A stretch of 64,000 nucleotides of DNA from Clostridiales bacterium (GTDB lineage: Bacteria; Bacillota; Clostridia; Lachnospirales; Lachnospiraceae): NCBI GenBank assembly GCA_020859985.1, contig JAJBVD010000077.1:1-64000 (forward strand), in the 5' to 3' direction. This document shows positions 52,402 through 61,035 of this stretch, one piece after another. Numbering within the stretch: position 1 is the stretch's first letter; every line of letters starts with the position of its first letter. Position numbers and translations under genes: made by a program. Below the pieces are notes generated by a model. The model did no database searches, was not told the DNA's origin, and saw only the letters and a list, made by a program, of their open reading frames with translations.

Positions 52402-52431
52402 TTCACGGCAGATACGGGGACCTGCCGTGAA
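52402..52431. other. Hairpin upstream of addB
   Basis: TTCACGGCAG (52402-52411) and CTGCCGTGAA (52422-52431) form a 10-bp stem just after the alarmone synthetase stop codon. No U-run follows on the minus strand. It may be a 3' end structure between the two genes. Confidence 0.5.
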
Positions 52432-52442
52432 TCACTCCCATT

Positions 52443-53354
52443 TTACAGAATCGGATCGTCCAGCCGCTTGATTTTTTCCAGCAGCTGTTCTACCTCAAGC
52501 GCTTCGATATCCTGTTCCGTACTTTGTGCGTTCTCTGTTTTGCCTGCTGCCTCAATCTCTCTGCGGAGATCCAGCATCGTCATATCCGTCTCCGAAATCA
52601 CATCCGCACAGTTTTTCAGACGCTCCGCAATCTTGTCCTGATCCGGAATATCCTTTTTGTACTTCATCTCATGCTCCAGGCTCGCCCAGAAATCCATGGC
52701 GATCGTGCGGATCTGCACTTCCACCTTCATGTCCTTTTTCTGGTCAGTAAAAAAGACCGGCACGCTGACGATCAGATGCAGACTCCGATAGCCGTTCGGC
52801 TTCGGATTGGAAATATAATCCTTTTCCCGCAGCAGATGGATATCATCCTGCGCGATCAGCGCCTGCGCCAGCAGGTAGATATCATCGACATAAGAACAGA
52901 TTACGCGCACTCCGGCGATATCGTTGATATTATCCACCAGACATCTCATCGAGAGCTTCTGATCCTGCCGGAGCATTTTTTCGAAAATACTGTGCGTACT
53001 TTTTACCCTCGTAGTGATAAAATTGATCGGGTTCCGCTGATAGCGAACGCTGAACTCCGTATTCAGCACATCAAATTTTGTCCGGATCTCTTTTAACGCG
53101 CAGGTGTACATCATCCGAAGCTTTTTATATTCTACCATCTGGTCGATGATCTGCTCTACCTGCGTAAGTGAGAGTCCGGACATGGCAATCGGGTTCTCGA
53201 TCTGCCCGAGAAACATCTGCTCGACATATTCATCTTCCAGAGCTTCGCCCATCGCGCAGCGATTTTGCATTGGCGAAGCGACCTGCCGCCGAGCCTCGCG
53301 AGGGGGCACTTCCACATTGAGCAATGCATTTTCTTCCATGTTAGCGGATGCCAC
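52443..53354 (-). CDS. Small alarmone synthetase, RelA/SpoT domain
   Basis: This 303-aa protein makes (p)ppGpp or a similar alarmone from GTP/GDP and ATP. The synthetase domain spans about residues 105-235, with INDIAGVRVICSYVDD, KPNGYRSLHLIV and VEVQIRTIAMDFWASLEHEM. There is no hydrolase domain. It resembles RelQ/YjbM-type enzymes but is about 50-80 residues longer. The N-terminal extension (EVPPREARRQVAS, MQNRCAMGEALED) is encoded by repeat fragments shared with hisH, addB and the GH94 gene. The start is GTG at 53354, after AAGGAGG. Confidence 0.92.
   Translation of the reverse strand: MASANMEENALLNVEVPPREARRQVASPMQNRCAMGEALEDEYVEQMFLGQIENPIAMSGLSLTQVEQIIDQMVEYKKLRMMYTCALKEIRTKFDVLNTEFSVRYQRNPINFITTRVKSTHSIFEKMLRQDQKLSMRCLVDNINDIAGVRVICSYVDDIYLLAQALIAQDDIHLLREKDYISNPKPNGYRSLHLIVSVPVFFTDQKKDMKVEVQIRTIAMDFWASLEHEMKYKKDIPDQDKIAERLKNCADVISETDMTMLDLRREIEAAGKTENAQSTEQDIEALEVEQLLEKIKRLDDPIL
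53242..53313 (-). repeat. In-frame repeat fragments in the alarmone synthetase gene, copy c
   Basis: GCTTCGCC (53242-53249) pairs with GGCGAAGC (53272-53279), with inner CGC-gca-GCG and the bulge ATTTTGC, the same layout as stem 2 of copies a and b. Next to it 53283-53313 matches 5240-5271 of the GH94 gene, including 16 identical bases. Both are translated. Confidence 0.65.
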
Positions 53355-53400
53355 GCGTATTCCTCCTTCGTTTTTTTCTCTGTTTTAAACAGTTATTTCA

Positions 53401-53459
53401 ATGCTCCCTCCATGTAAAACAGTAATTTGGTATTTCACTGTTCTCCATAGAGGGAGCAT
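53401..53459 (-). other. Long hairpin in front of the alarmone synthetase gene
   Basis: ATGCTCCCTC (53401-53410) pairs with GAGGGAGCAT (53450-53459), with an inner ACAGT/ACTGT stem. It lies in the 184-bp gap between valS and the synthetase gene, about 50 nt before the latter's start. A terminator for valS, or a leader structure, are both possible. Confidence 0.55.
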
Positions 53460-53538
53460 ATCCATTCTCATTTAACAACCTTTTCAGCCAAATGAAAGTC
53501 TTTGACCGATCTGACTCCTGCCAGACATCACGACTGAT

Positions 53539-56424
53539 TTACGCATTCTTCAGTCTTGTAAGCTGCACCTGCACCTGCTCCATCATCTGCGTATACTTCG
53601 CAAGCTTCGCCTTTTCCTCGTCAATCTTCGCCTGCGGCGCTCTGCTCGTAAACTTCTCGTTGCCAAGCATTCCGTTGACACGGGCCAGTTCTTTGGTCAG
53701 GCGCTCCTCCTCTTTGGTCAGGCGGGCGAGTTCCTTTTCGAGATCCACCAGCTCCGCAAACGGCATATACACTACCGCGTCCGGAGTCACCGCCGAAACC
53801 GTATCGTCACTGATGCCGGTCTTGTCGGCCTGCACGTGCACCTCGCTCGCGTAGCCAAGTGTCGCGAAGAATACTTTTCCGTTTTCGAAAATGGAACGGA
53901 TTTCTTCATTCTCTGATACAACGAATACCTGCGCCTTTTTGCTCGGCGGCACATTCATGCCGGTACGGGCGTTGCGGATGGCGCGGACGGCTTCTTTGAT
54001 GGTCTCCACCGCTTTTTCATCGTCTTTAAAGCACCATTCCTCTTTCCACTCCGGCCAGGAGGAGATCATGATGGACTCCGCAATCTCCGGCATCGTCGCA
54101 GAAATGCAGCCGGGTCCTTTTACATCCTGTGCGCAAGTGCTTCCTGCCGCAGCTGTACCGTTCTGCGCGTCTCCGTTATGCAGTGTACAGAAAATTTCTT
54201 CTGTGATAAACGGCATAAACGGATGCAGCAGCTTTAACGCGTTGGTAAGCACCGTCTTCAAAGTCCAGAGTGCGGCGCCTTTTGTGGTATCAGTCTCGCT
54301 GTAAAGGCGCGGTTTTACCATCTCAATGTACCAGTCGCAGAATTCCTCCCAGATGAAGTCGTATACCTTCTGCACGGCGATACCCAGCTCGTAACGGTCC
54401 ATGTTGTCCGTCACTTCTTTTGCCAGGTCATTTACCTTGGAAAGGATCCATTTGTCCGCAATGGTTAATTCTGAAAGATCAATCTGCGTTCCGGCCTCAT
54501 CCGCCTTATCCAGATTCATCATGATAAAGCGGGACGCATTCCACACCTTATTTGCAAAATTGCGGGATGCCTCCACACGCTCCATGTAGAAGCGCATATC
54601 GTTGCCCGGCGCGTTGCCGGTAATCAATGTCAGACGCAGTGCGTCCGCGCCGTACTGGTTGATGATCTCCAGCGGATCGATGCCGTTTCCTAAGGATTTA
54701 CTCATCTTGCGGCCCTGCGAATCGCGTACCAGACCGTGGATCAGCACATGGTGAAACGGCACCTTGCCGGTCTGCTCAATCCCGGAGAATACCATGCGGA
54801 TGACCCAGAAGAATATAATGTCGTATCCGGTCACCAGCACATCGGTCGGGTAGAAATATTCCAGCTCCGGCGTCTTATCCGGCCAGCCCAGTGTAGAGAA
54901 CGGCCAGAGTGCGGAGGAGAACCAGGTATCGAGCGTGTCCTCATCCTGTTTAAAATGTGTGCCGCCGCATTTCGGGCAGATCTTCGGCATTTCGCGCGCC
55001 ACTACGGTCTCGCCGCAGTCGTCGCAGTAGTAAGCCGGAATCCGGTGTCCCCACCACAGCTGCCGGGAAATACACCAGTCTTTGATGTTTTCCAGCCAGT
55101 GCAAATAGGTCTTGTCAAACCGGTCCGGGACGAAGGTCAGCGTACCTTCAAAATCATATCCATCTGCCGCTGTTCCCTGAACGGATCCGTCTGCCGCGGA
55201 ATTCTCAGCAGTTTCCTGATCCGCGCTCTCCTGTGTCTCATGGGCAATCTCCGAGGCGAGATCTGCTCCCGGTACGTTAATCTTTCCGCGTTTCAGTGCC
55301 TCGATCGCCGGCTCCGCCATCTCCTTCATGCGCACGAACCACTGTGGCTTGATCATCGGCTCGACCGTGGTCTTGCAGCGGTCATGTGTTCCGACGCTGT
55401 GGGAATGCGGAACCACTTTTACCAGCAGGCCCAGCTTGTCCAGATCCTGCACCATCGCCTTGCGCGCTTCATAACGATCCATACCGGCGTATTTTCCGCC
55501 CAGCTCGTTGATCGTCGCATCGTCGTTCATGATGTTGATCTCCGGCAGGTTGTGGCGCTTGCCCACCTCAAAGTCGTTCGGGTCATGAGCCGGCGTGATT
55601 TTCACGCAGCCGGTCCCGAATTCTTTGTCAACATACTCATCTGCGATCACCGGAATCTGACGTCCTGTCAGCGGCAGCTCCAGCATTTTCCCGACCAGAT
55701 GCGTGTAGCGTTCATCGTCCGGGTTCACCGCCACCGCGGTATCGCCGAGCAGCGTCTCCGGACGTGTCGTCGCGATCTCGACAAACTGCCCCGGTTCTCC
55801 GACCACCGGATAATTGATGTGCCAGAAAAAGCCGTCCTGATCGACATGCTCCACCTCTGCGTCCGAAATGGAGGTCTGGCAGACCGGGCACCAGTTGATG
55901 ATGCGGGAGCCCTTGTAGATATAGCCTTTTTCGTAGAGGCGGATAAAGACCTCTTCTACTGCTTTGGAACAGCCCTCATCCATTGTAAAACGCTCGCGCT
56001 CCCAGTCTGCGGACGCACCGAGTTTTTTCAGCTGGTTCGTGATTTTTCCGCCGTACTCTTCTTTCCACGCCCAGGCGTGTTTTAAGAATTCCTCGCGGCC
56101 GATTTCCTCCTTGTCGATGCCCTGTTTTTTCAGCATCTCCGTCACCTTGACCTCCGTCGCGATCGCGGCGTGGTCCGTACCCGGCTGCCAGAGCGTCTCA
56201 TAACCTTCCATCCTCTTAAAACGGATCAGGATGTCCTGCATCGTCTCATCCAGCGCATGTCCCATATGCAGCTGCCCAGTCACGTTGGGCGGCGGAATCA
56301 CGATTGTAAACGGTTTCTTGTCCGGGTTCACCTTTGCGTGGAAGTATCCCTTATCCAGCCAGTTCTGGTAGATGCGGTCTTCCAGCCCTTTCGGGTCATA
56401 TGTCTTTGCCAGTTCCTTGCTCAT
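53539..56424 (-). CDS. valS: Valyl-tRNA synthetase
   Basis: This 961-aa class I synthetase has the HIGH-type motif (HMGHALDET, near residue 54) and [11 protein letters not shown]. An editing domain lies between them ([15 protein letters not shown]), and a C-terminal coiled coil forms the last 65 residues ([19 protein letters not shown]). Two hydrophilic insertions lengthen it: DNA about 55152-55245 ([19 protein letters not shown]) and about 54117-54180 ([16 protein letters not shown]). A T-box leader precedes the gene, so expression should rise when tRNA-Val is uncharged. Confidence 0.97.
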   Translation of the reverse strand: MSKELAKTYDPKGLEDRIYQNWLDKGYFHAKVNPDKKPFTIVIPPPNVTGQLHMGHALDETMQDILIRFKRMEGYETLWQPGTDHAAIATEVKVTEMLKKQGIDKEEIGREEFLKHAWAWKEEYGGKITNQLKKLGASADWERERFTMDEGCSKAVEEVFIRLYEKGYIYKGSRIINWCPVCQTSISDAEVEHVDQDGFFWHINYPVVGEPGQFVEIATTRPETLLGDTAVAVNPDDERYTHLVGKMLELPLTGRQIPVIADEYVDKEFGTGCVKITPAHDPNDFEVGKRHNLPEINIMNDDATINELGGKYAGMDRYEARKAMVQDLDKLGLLVKVVPHSHSVGTHDRCKTTVEPMIKPQWFVRMKEMAEPAIEALKRGKINVPGADLASEIAHETQESADQETAENSAADGSVQGTAADGYDFEGTLTFVPDRFDKTYLHWLENIKDWCISRQLWWGHRIPAYYCDDCGETVVAREMPKICPKCGGTHFKQDEDTLDTWFSSALWPFSTLGWPDKTPELEYFYPTDVLVTGYDIIFFWVIRMVFSGIEQTGKVPFHHVLIHGLVRDSQGRKMSKSLGNGIDPLEIINQYGADALRLTLITGNAPGNDMRFYMERVEASRNFANKVWNASRFIMMNLDKADEAGTQIDLSELTIADKWILSKVNDLAKEVTDNMDRYELGIAVQKVYDFIWEEFCDWYIEMVKPRLYSETDTTKGAALWTLKTVLTNALKLLHPFMPFITEEIFCTLHNGDAQNGTAAAGSTCAQDVKGPGCISATMPEIAESIMISSWPEWKEEWCFKDDEKAVETIKEAVRAIRNARTGMNVPPSKKAQVFVVSENEEIRSIFENGKVFFATLGYASEVHVQADKTGISDDTVSAVTPDAVVYMPFAELVDLEKELARLTKEEERLTKELARVNGMLGNEKFTSRAPQAKIDEEKAKLAKYTQMMEQVQVQLTRLKNA

Positions 56425-56526
56425 ATGCTCCTCCTTTATTGTGATGTGAAATCAGGCAGGGCTACTGTTGCCTCTGCCGTGCGCGCGATATGCCGATACA
56501 TTCATTTTGCGGCCGTGCGCAAATGA

Positions 56527-56980
56527 AAACGCCCTCTGCATGCACAAGCATACAAAGGGCGAATGTCTCGCGGTACCACCTTTTCTTACAGACACATCTC
56601 CTGCCGCCGATTTCAGCAGGTTTCCGGAGAATTCAGTCTGTATCTCATGTTTTCTGTAACGGGAAATCCCGGAATGCCTTACTCACTGTCCGATTCCGGC
56701 GTTCTTTGTACTTTTGCAGGTACAAATACATCGTCCCGAATTGTCCCCCGTAGGGAAATTGCCATTTTCATCCTTCTTCGGGCAGCTTCAGCCATTCAGT
56801 TCGAAAGCCACGTTCCGCATCCGTCATCCCCGGAAGGTCTTCCAGCCTGTGGACCCTCTTCTCTGTCGGCACCGCAATGCGTACTCCTCTTTCTCTATAC
56901 TGTCTCAATCAGTATTTAATTTTCATTTTCTCTCTGTATCGGATTGCCGTATGCGATTTCTGCAAGCAATCCTTACAGCT
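56527..56980 (-). promoter_or_regulatory. T-box leader of valS
   Basis: On the minus strand AGGTGGTACCGCG (56569-56581) is the conserved T-box sequence that binds the acceptor end of uncharged tRNA. Directly after it lies a terminator: GCCCTTTGTATGC pairs with GCATGCAGAGGGC (56531-56560) and is followed by GTTTTC. Upstream are AGTACGC and a long Stem I region (about 56740-56905). The specifier codon was not assigned; valine is inferred from the gene controlled. The leader is long, near 450 nt if it starts at the promoter at 56987-57015. Confidence 0.92.
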
Positions 56981-56986
56981 TTTTTC

Positions 56987-57015
56987 ATCTTAACGAACAG
57001 CGGGCTGTTTGTCAA
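56987..57015 (-). promoter_or_regulatory. Promoter of the valS T-box transcript
   Basis: On the minus strand TTGACA (57010-57015) and TAAGAT (56987-56992) are exactly 17 nt apart. It lies about 40 nt after the stop codon of the MATE gene. Confidence 0.8.
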
Positions 57016-57056
57016 GACAGATTTTACGGAACCTGCGGCAAAAATTATTACGAAAA

Positions 57057-58442
57057 TTATTGCGCTGCCCCGGCTTCCGGTCCTTTTCCCTGCTTTTCCA
57101 CCAGCGAAATATACTTCCATTTCCCCTGCGCGTATCTCGCAATGCAGGCAAACGCCGTGATCAGCCAGGTCAAGCCGGTCGTATACCAAACAGCCCAATA
57201 ACCGATCTGCGCAAAGGACGAAAGGAGCAGCGAAAAACCGACGCGGCCGATTACCTCCACGAGTCCGCTGATAAACGCGAACACAGAGTCTCCCGCCCCG
57301 TTCATCAGGCTTCGCGGTATGTAGATCATGCCAAGCGGGAAATAAAACAGCGCCGTAATGCGCACCGCCCTTCCCCCGATACCAACGACTGTCTCGTCGT
57401 CCACAAACAGACGGATAAAATCATTTCCAAACAGATACATCAGAGCCAGCATCGCCACGCTGAATATCAGGACGAGGACAGTGCTGCTCCAAAAGCCTTT
57501 TTTCACCCGTTCCCGGTATCCCGCACCCAGGTTCTGCCCGGTAAAGGTCGCGACTGCGGTGCCGAGGGAGCTGAACGGCTGCTGCACGAGCGTTTCAATC
57601 CGCGATGTCGCGGTAAACGCTGCGATCACATCCTCGCCGAAACGGTTGATCACGCCCTGCAGGATCACACAGGAAATCGCGATCAGGGAGCCCTGCGCCC
57701 CAAAGGGAATCCCCAGCTTCAGACTCTTTTTTATCAGGTAAGAATCCGGCAGGAAATCCTCTTTCGTAAGCCGGAAGTATGGATTCTTTTTCACCGCGTA
57801 GATCATGCACCCGACCGCCGCAATCAACTGTGCCAGAAGCGTTGCGATCGCCACGCCGGCAACGCCCAGTCCAAACACCAGCACAAACACCAGATCGCCG
57901 ATCACATTCAGTACGCTCGCAACGATCAGAAAGATCAGCGGCGTGGTCGAATCCCCGAGTGCCCGCAGCATCGCCGCGATTCCATTGTAAAGGCCGGTAA
58001 AAATAATACCGCCGCACAGGATCCGCATATACAGGAGCGCATCTTCAAAAATCACCTCCGGCGTATTCAAAAGATGCAGGATTGGCCGCGATAAAAGCAG
58101 CGAGAACACGCTGACCAGAACACTCACTCCCAGAATCGGGTACCACGCATTCCCGATCACCGTCTTTAATCGTTTTTCATCCCGGCATCCGAAATACTGC
58201 GCGATCAGAACGCCTGCTCCATTCGCAAAACCGGCGCACAGAGAAAAAAACATAAAATGCAGCGACGAGGTCGCGCCCACTGCCGCCAGCGCGTTTTTTC
58301 CCACATAATTCCCCACCACGATCGAGTCCACCATATTATAGAACTGTTGGAAAAGATTCCCGACCAGCATCGGAAACGCAAACTTCAAAAGCAGGGACAT
58401 CTCGTTTCCTTCGGTCATATCACTGATACGCTGTTTCGCCAT
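57057..58442 (-). CDS. MATE family efflux transporter
   Basis: This 461-aa membrane protein has 12 predicted helices and MATE motifs (FQQFYNMVDSIVVGNYVG, and NGAGVLIAQYFG). MATE proteins export drugs or other organic cations using Na+ or H+ gradients; the substrate is not known. The start at 58442 (MAKQRISDM) follows GGAGG at 11 nt; a start three codons earlier is also possible. A long leader with two hairpins lies between promoter and start. Confidence 0.92.
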   Translation of the reverse strand: MAKQRISDMTEGNEMSLLLKFAFPMLVGNLFQQFYNMVDSIVVGNYVGKNALAAVGATSSLHFMFFSLCAGFANGAGVLIAQYFGCRDEKRLKTVIGNAWYPILGVSVLVSVFSLLLSRPILHLLNTPEVIFEDALLYMRILCGGIIFTGLYNGIAAMLRALGDSTTPLIFLIVASVLNVIGDLVFVLVFGLGVAGVAIATLLAQLIAAVGCMIYAVKKNPYFRLTKEDFLPDSYLIKKSLKLGIPFGAQGSLIAISCVILQGVINRFGEDVIAAFTATSRIETLVQQPFSSLGTAVATFTGQNLGAGYRERVKKGFWSSTVLVLIFSVAMLALMYLFGNDFIRLFVDDETVVGIGGRAVRITALFYFPLGMIYIPRSLMNGAGDSVFAFISGLVEVIGRVGFSLLLSSFAQIGYWAVWYTTGLTWLITAFACIARYAQGKWKYISLVEKQGKGPEAGAAQ

Positions 58443-58531
58443 TTCTGTCATTTCCTCCCATTTTATGATTCGACCGACAAAAATCATTCTGTCACGTAAT
58501 AAACATTACTGTCATAGTGCGCACTGAAACG

Positions 58532-58606
58532 CCATCACGAACTCACCATATTACTCGTGATGGTGCCTCAGCTCATTGCGCAAAAGAAACGGCACAGGGC
58601 CGTTTC
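58532..58606 (-). other. Two hairpins in the MATE gene leader
   Basis: CCATCACGA (58532-58540) pairs with TCGTGATGG (58555-58563), and GAAACGGC (58586-58593) pairs with GCCGTTTC (58599-58606). Both lie in the roughly 185-nt leader between the promoter and the start codon. Neither has a clear U-run. A drug-responsive attenuator is one possible reading. Confidence 0.5.
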
Positions 58607-58633
58607 GGATTCATGCGATATGCAACGCTGTCT

Positions 58634-58661
58634 ATTGTATCTCGAATGCATAAAAAATCAA
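58634..58661 (-). promoter_or_regulatory. Promoter of the MATE gene
   Basis: On the minus strand TTGATT (58656-58661) and TACAAT (58634-58639) are 16 nt apart. The 347-bp gap 58443-58789 holds this promoter, two leader hairpins and repeat R4. Confidence 0.65.
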
Positions 58662-58724
58662 GAAAAAATGAGCAAAAAAAGCGCCGAAAATTGAGTTGAA
58701 AATGCAAGATTCTTTTGCGAAATG

Positions 58725-58754
58725 CTATGATCGAGCAGGAGGCGGCTTGTCGGC
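58725..58754. repeat. Repeat R4, copy a
   Basis: The 30-nt segment starting CTATGATCGAGCAGGAG matches 32292-32321 at 26 of 30 bases. It is followed by a GCCACTT/AAAGTGGC hairpin with CCCTGCGCAT, the same end sequence as repeat R3. R3 and R4 may be parts of one larger element. Confidence 0.6.
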
Positions 58755-58789
58755 CACTTACGCGCCCCTGCGCATAAAAGTGGCACAGA

Positions 58790-59785
58790 TTACTGTCTGC
58801 GTTCCGGCCGTTCACTGAATTTCACCAGCAGCATCTCCACCGCCAGCTGGTCATTCAGGCGTCCGGTCTTAACTGATGTCTCAGCTTCCACGCAGTCCTC
58901 CACCCCCTGGCGCAGCGCTTCCTTTGAAAAATGCGCGGCCTGCGAGACTACCCGCTTTGCCACGAAAGGAGCCATACCCGCCTTAGAGGCAATCGCACGG
59001 TCGTCCAGTCCCTGCTCCCGCAGATCCTTTACCTGCAGCATCTGATTAAACTGCCGGGCGATCAAAAACAGAATCCGCATCGGCGGAACCTTCAGCGACA
59101 GCAGATCATAATACAGATCCAGCGCCAAACGCTGCTGCTTCTGTGTCATGGCATCGATCATCTTAAAAATCTGATCCTCCGTCGTCCCGATGCAGACCGC
59201 TTCGACATCCTCCCGGGTGATCGAGTCGCCGTCCAGCGTGTAACAGAGCAGCTTTTCCAGTTCATGATCGATATTTTCCATATCGTCGCCTGTCAGCTCC
59301 AGAAAACGGGAAAGCGCATCCTGCGTGATCTTTTTCCCTTCCTTTTTCACGGTACCAAGCACCCAGGTCGTCAAAGTGCGTGCATCCTGCCGTCCCATCT
59401 CGACGACGCGGCCGGCATCCTTCACCCGTTTAAAGAGCTTCCCACGCTTATCTACCTCGCTCTCCACAAAGACGAGGATTGTCTCCTGCGGCATCTGCGG
59501 CAGATACTCCGCCAGCTCCGGACAGGCGTTTTTGAAAAAACCGCTGTCTTCAATCTGTATCAGGCGGTGTTCCGCGAAAAACGGCATGGTCTCCGCCTGA
59601 TCAATCACCCCTTTTACATCAATCCCCTTGCCCATATAAGCACTGAAATTCATCGTATCCCCATCCGGCAGGATCGCTTCGTGAAGCCTCTTCTTATATC
59701 TGTTTTTCAGATAGACTTCCTCGCCATACAAAAGATAGACCGGACGGAAGCTTTTGTTTTTGATGTCTTCATTCAGGGATTTCAT
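58790..59785 (-). CDS. holA: DNA polymerase III subunit delta
   Basis: This 331-aa clamp-loader subunit opens the beta sliding clamp. PVYLLYGEEVYLKNRYKKRL is at the N-terminus. A Walker-like region without a working P-loop follows, then LTGDDMENIDHELEKLLCYT and the C-terminal helical domain. Length is normal. The ribosome-binding site is weak. A dispersed palindrome lies 20 nt upstream of the start. The neighbours are a spore protein gene and a MATE gene. Confidence 0.93.
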   Translation of the reverse strand: MKSLNEDIKNKSFRPVYLLYGEEVYLKNRYKKRLHEAILPDGDTMNFSAYMGKGIDVKGVIDQAETMPFFAEHRLIQIEDSGFFKNACPELAEYLPQMPQETILVFVESEVDKRGKLFKRVKDAGRVVEMGRQDARTLTTWVLGTVKKEGKKITQDALSRFLELTGDDMENIDHELEKLLCYTLDGDSITREDVEAVCIGTTEDQIFKMIDAMTQKQQRLALDLYYDLLSLKVPPMRILFLIARQFNQMLQVKDLREQGLDDRAIASKAGMAPFVAKRVVSQAAHFSKEALRQGVEDCVEAETSVKTGRLNDQLAVEMLLVKFSERPERRQ

Positions 59786-59804
59786 ATCTGGTGCCTTTCT
59801 ATAC

Positions 59805-59831
59805 GTAACTGTTCAGTAACTTTACAGTTAC
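59805..59831. repeat. Dispersed 27-nt palindrome, copy 5
   Basis: GTAACTGTTCAGTAACTTT followed by ACAGTTAC: arms GTAACTGT and ACAGTTAC pair perfectly over 8 bp. It lies just upstream of holA. Confidence 0.75.
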
Positions 59832-59974
59832 TTCTGTACTTTACTGTCGAAAAGCCAACGCATGCAGGAGCGCCCTGCAGCGGCTGGCATCACAGATTCT
59901 ATCATTTTTCCGTCCAAAAAACAATGTCAGTGTAGCGTGGCAGTCGCAAAATATGTGACAACCAATTCGTTTTC

Positions 59975-60160
59975 TTATTCTTCTCTCATTTCCCTTTTCT
60001 TCCTTGTCATCAGTCCGCCGATACGGCCGGTCTCCTTTGCGGTCAGGGACTTCCATCCCAACGTTTTTACCTTCTCCAGAAGTCCAAGCTCCTCGGCAAT
60101 CTCATATTTCAGCTTGTCATCCGGGCTGAGGTTATTCCAGTCAATCTTCTTTTCAGACAT
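59975..60160 (-). CDS. Small acid-soluble spore protein, alpha/beta type
   Basis: This 61-aa protein has the family pattern LKYEIAEELGLLEKV, which resembles the GPR protease cleavage site, and SLTAKETGRIGGLMTRKKRE at the C-terminus. Such proteins coat spore DNA and protect it from UV and chemicals. The start at 60160 follows AAAGGAG at 12 nt; a longer frame to 60199 reads through an inverted repeat. It sits between trpA and holA. It indicates that the organism can form spores. Confidence 0.9.
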   Translation of the reverse strand: MSEKKIDWNNLSPDDKLKYEIAEELGLLEKVKTLGWKSLTAKETGRIGGLMTRKKREMREE

Positions 60161-60163
60161 AAA

Positions 60164-60238
60164 CAGGTCATACTCCTTTCCTGCGCCCATCCGTTCCAAA
60201 CTGTAAATAATGGGCGTTTCTTTCTGGAGTATGACCTG
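60164..60238 (-). promoter_or_regulatory. Inverted repeat covering the spore-protein ribosome-binding site
   Basis: CAGGTCATACTCC (60164-60176) and GGAGTATGACCTG (60226-60238) are a perfect 13-bp inverted repeat, with an inner 7-bp stem (60184-60190 with 60210-60216). In the mRNA the stem would include GGAG of the Shine-Dalgarno sequence and could block translation. It could equally contain sporulation promoter elements. Confidence 0.6.
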
Positions 60239-60258
60239 CCTGTAGAAAAATATTCACG

Positions 60259-61035
60259 TTATAAGTCTCTGATCGCGTCCTTCATGCTCTTTACGTACTC
60301 CGCAACCTTCGGCACGCAGTCCGCGCCGTATTCCTTGCAGATTTTCACAATCGCCGAGCCGACGATAACGCCGTCCGCGTCTTTTGCCATCTTCGCAGCC
60401 TGCTCCGGCGTGGAGATGCCGAACCCGATCGCGCAGGGAATATCGGAAGTTGCGCGCACCAGACGCACCATTTCGCCGATGTCGGTCGTGATCTCGCTGC
60501 GGACGCCGGTCACACCCAGCGAGGAAACACAGTAGATAAAGCCTTCCGCCGCTGAGGCAATCTGAGAAATCCGTGCGTGGCTTGTCGGCGCGATCAGCGA
60601 TACCAGCGCCAGACCGTTTCTGCGGCAGGCATCCGCGAACTCTTCTTTCTCCTCAAAAGGAACATCGGGAAGGATGATGCCGTTCATCCCGACCTCTGCC
60701 GCTGTCTTTGTAAAACGCTCAATACCGTAGGAGAAAACCACGTTTGCGTAGGTCATGAATACCATCGGAATCTGCGTGTTGGCGCGGATTTTTTTCACCA
60801 TATCGAAGATTTTGTCTGTCGTCACACCGCCTGACAGGGCGCGGTTGTTGGCCTCCTGGATCACCGGGCCTTCCGCAGTCGGGTCGGAAAACGGGATACC
60901 CAGCTCGATCAGATCTGCTCCGGCCTGTTCCATCGCGTAGACCAGCTGCTCCGTTGTCTCCAGCGAAGGATCGCCGCAGGTAATAAAAGGAATAAAGGCT
61001 TTTCCATGCGCGAACGCATCCTGTATCTTACTCAT
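60259..61035 (-). CDS. trpA: Tryptophan synthase alpha subunit
   Basis: This 258-aa (beta/alpha)8 barrel cleaves indole-3-glycerol phosphate to indole. The catalytic Glu is in [17 protein letters not shown], and the Asp region is PFITCGDPS. The start at 61035 follows GGGGAGG at 7 nt and overlaps the trpB stop by 8 nt, so the two subunits are coupled. It is the last gene of the trp operon. Confidence 0.97.
   Translation of the reverse strand: MSKIQDAFAHGKAFIPFITCGDPSLETTEQLVYAMEQAGADLIELGIPFSDPTAEGPVIQEANNRALSGGVTTDKIFDMVKKIRANTQIPMVFMTYANVVFSYGIERFTKTAAEVGMNGIILPDVPFEEKEEFADACRRNGLALVSLIAPTSHARISQIASAAEGFIYCVSSLGVTGVRSEITTDIGEMVRLVRATSDIPCAIGFGISTPEQAAKMAKDADGVIVGSAIVKICKEYGADCVPKVAEYVKSMKDAIRDL

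Noticed and set aside
56468-56919. Several plus-strand frames over the valS leader
   Set aside because: They are antisense to the T-box leader; the RNA structure explains the sequence better.
58517-58815. Short reading frames on both strands in the holA-MATE gap
   Set aside because: They overlap leader hairpins, the MATE promoter and repeat R4, and encode basic, unordered peptides.
59841-60056. A 71-codon minus-strand frame overlapping the spore protein gene
   Set aside because: It is in another frame of a clear spore protein gene and has no start signal.
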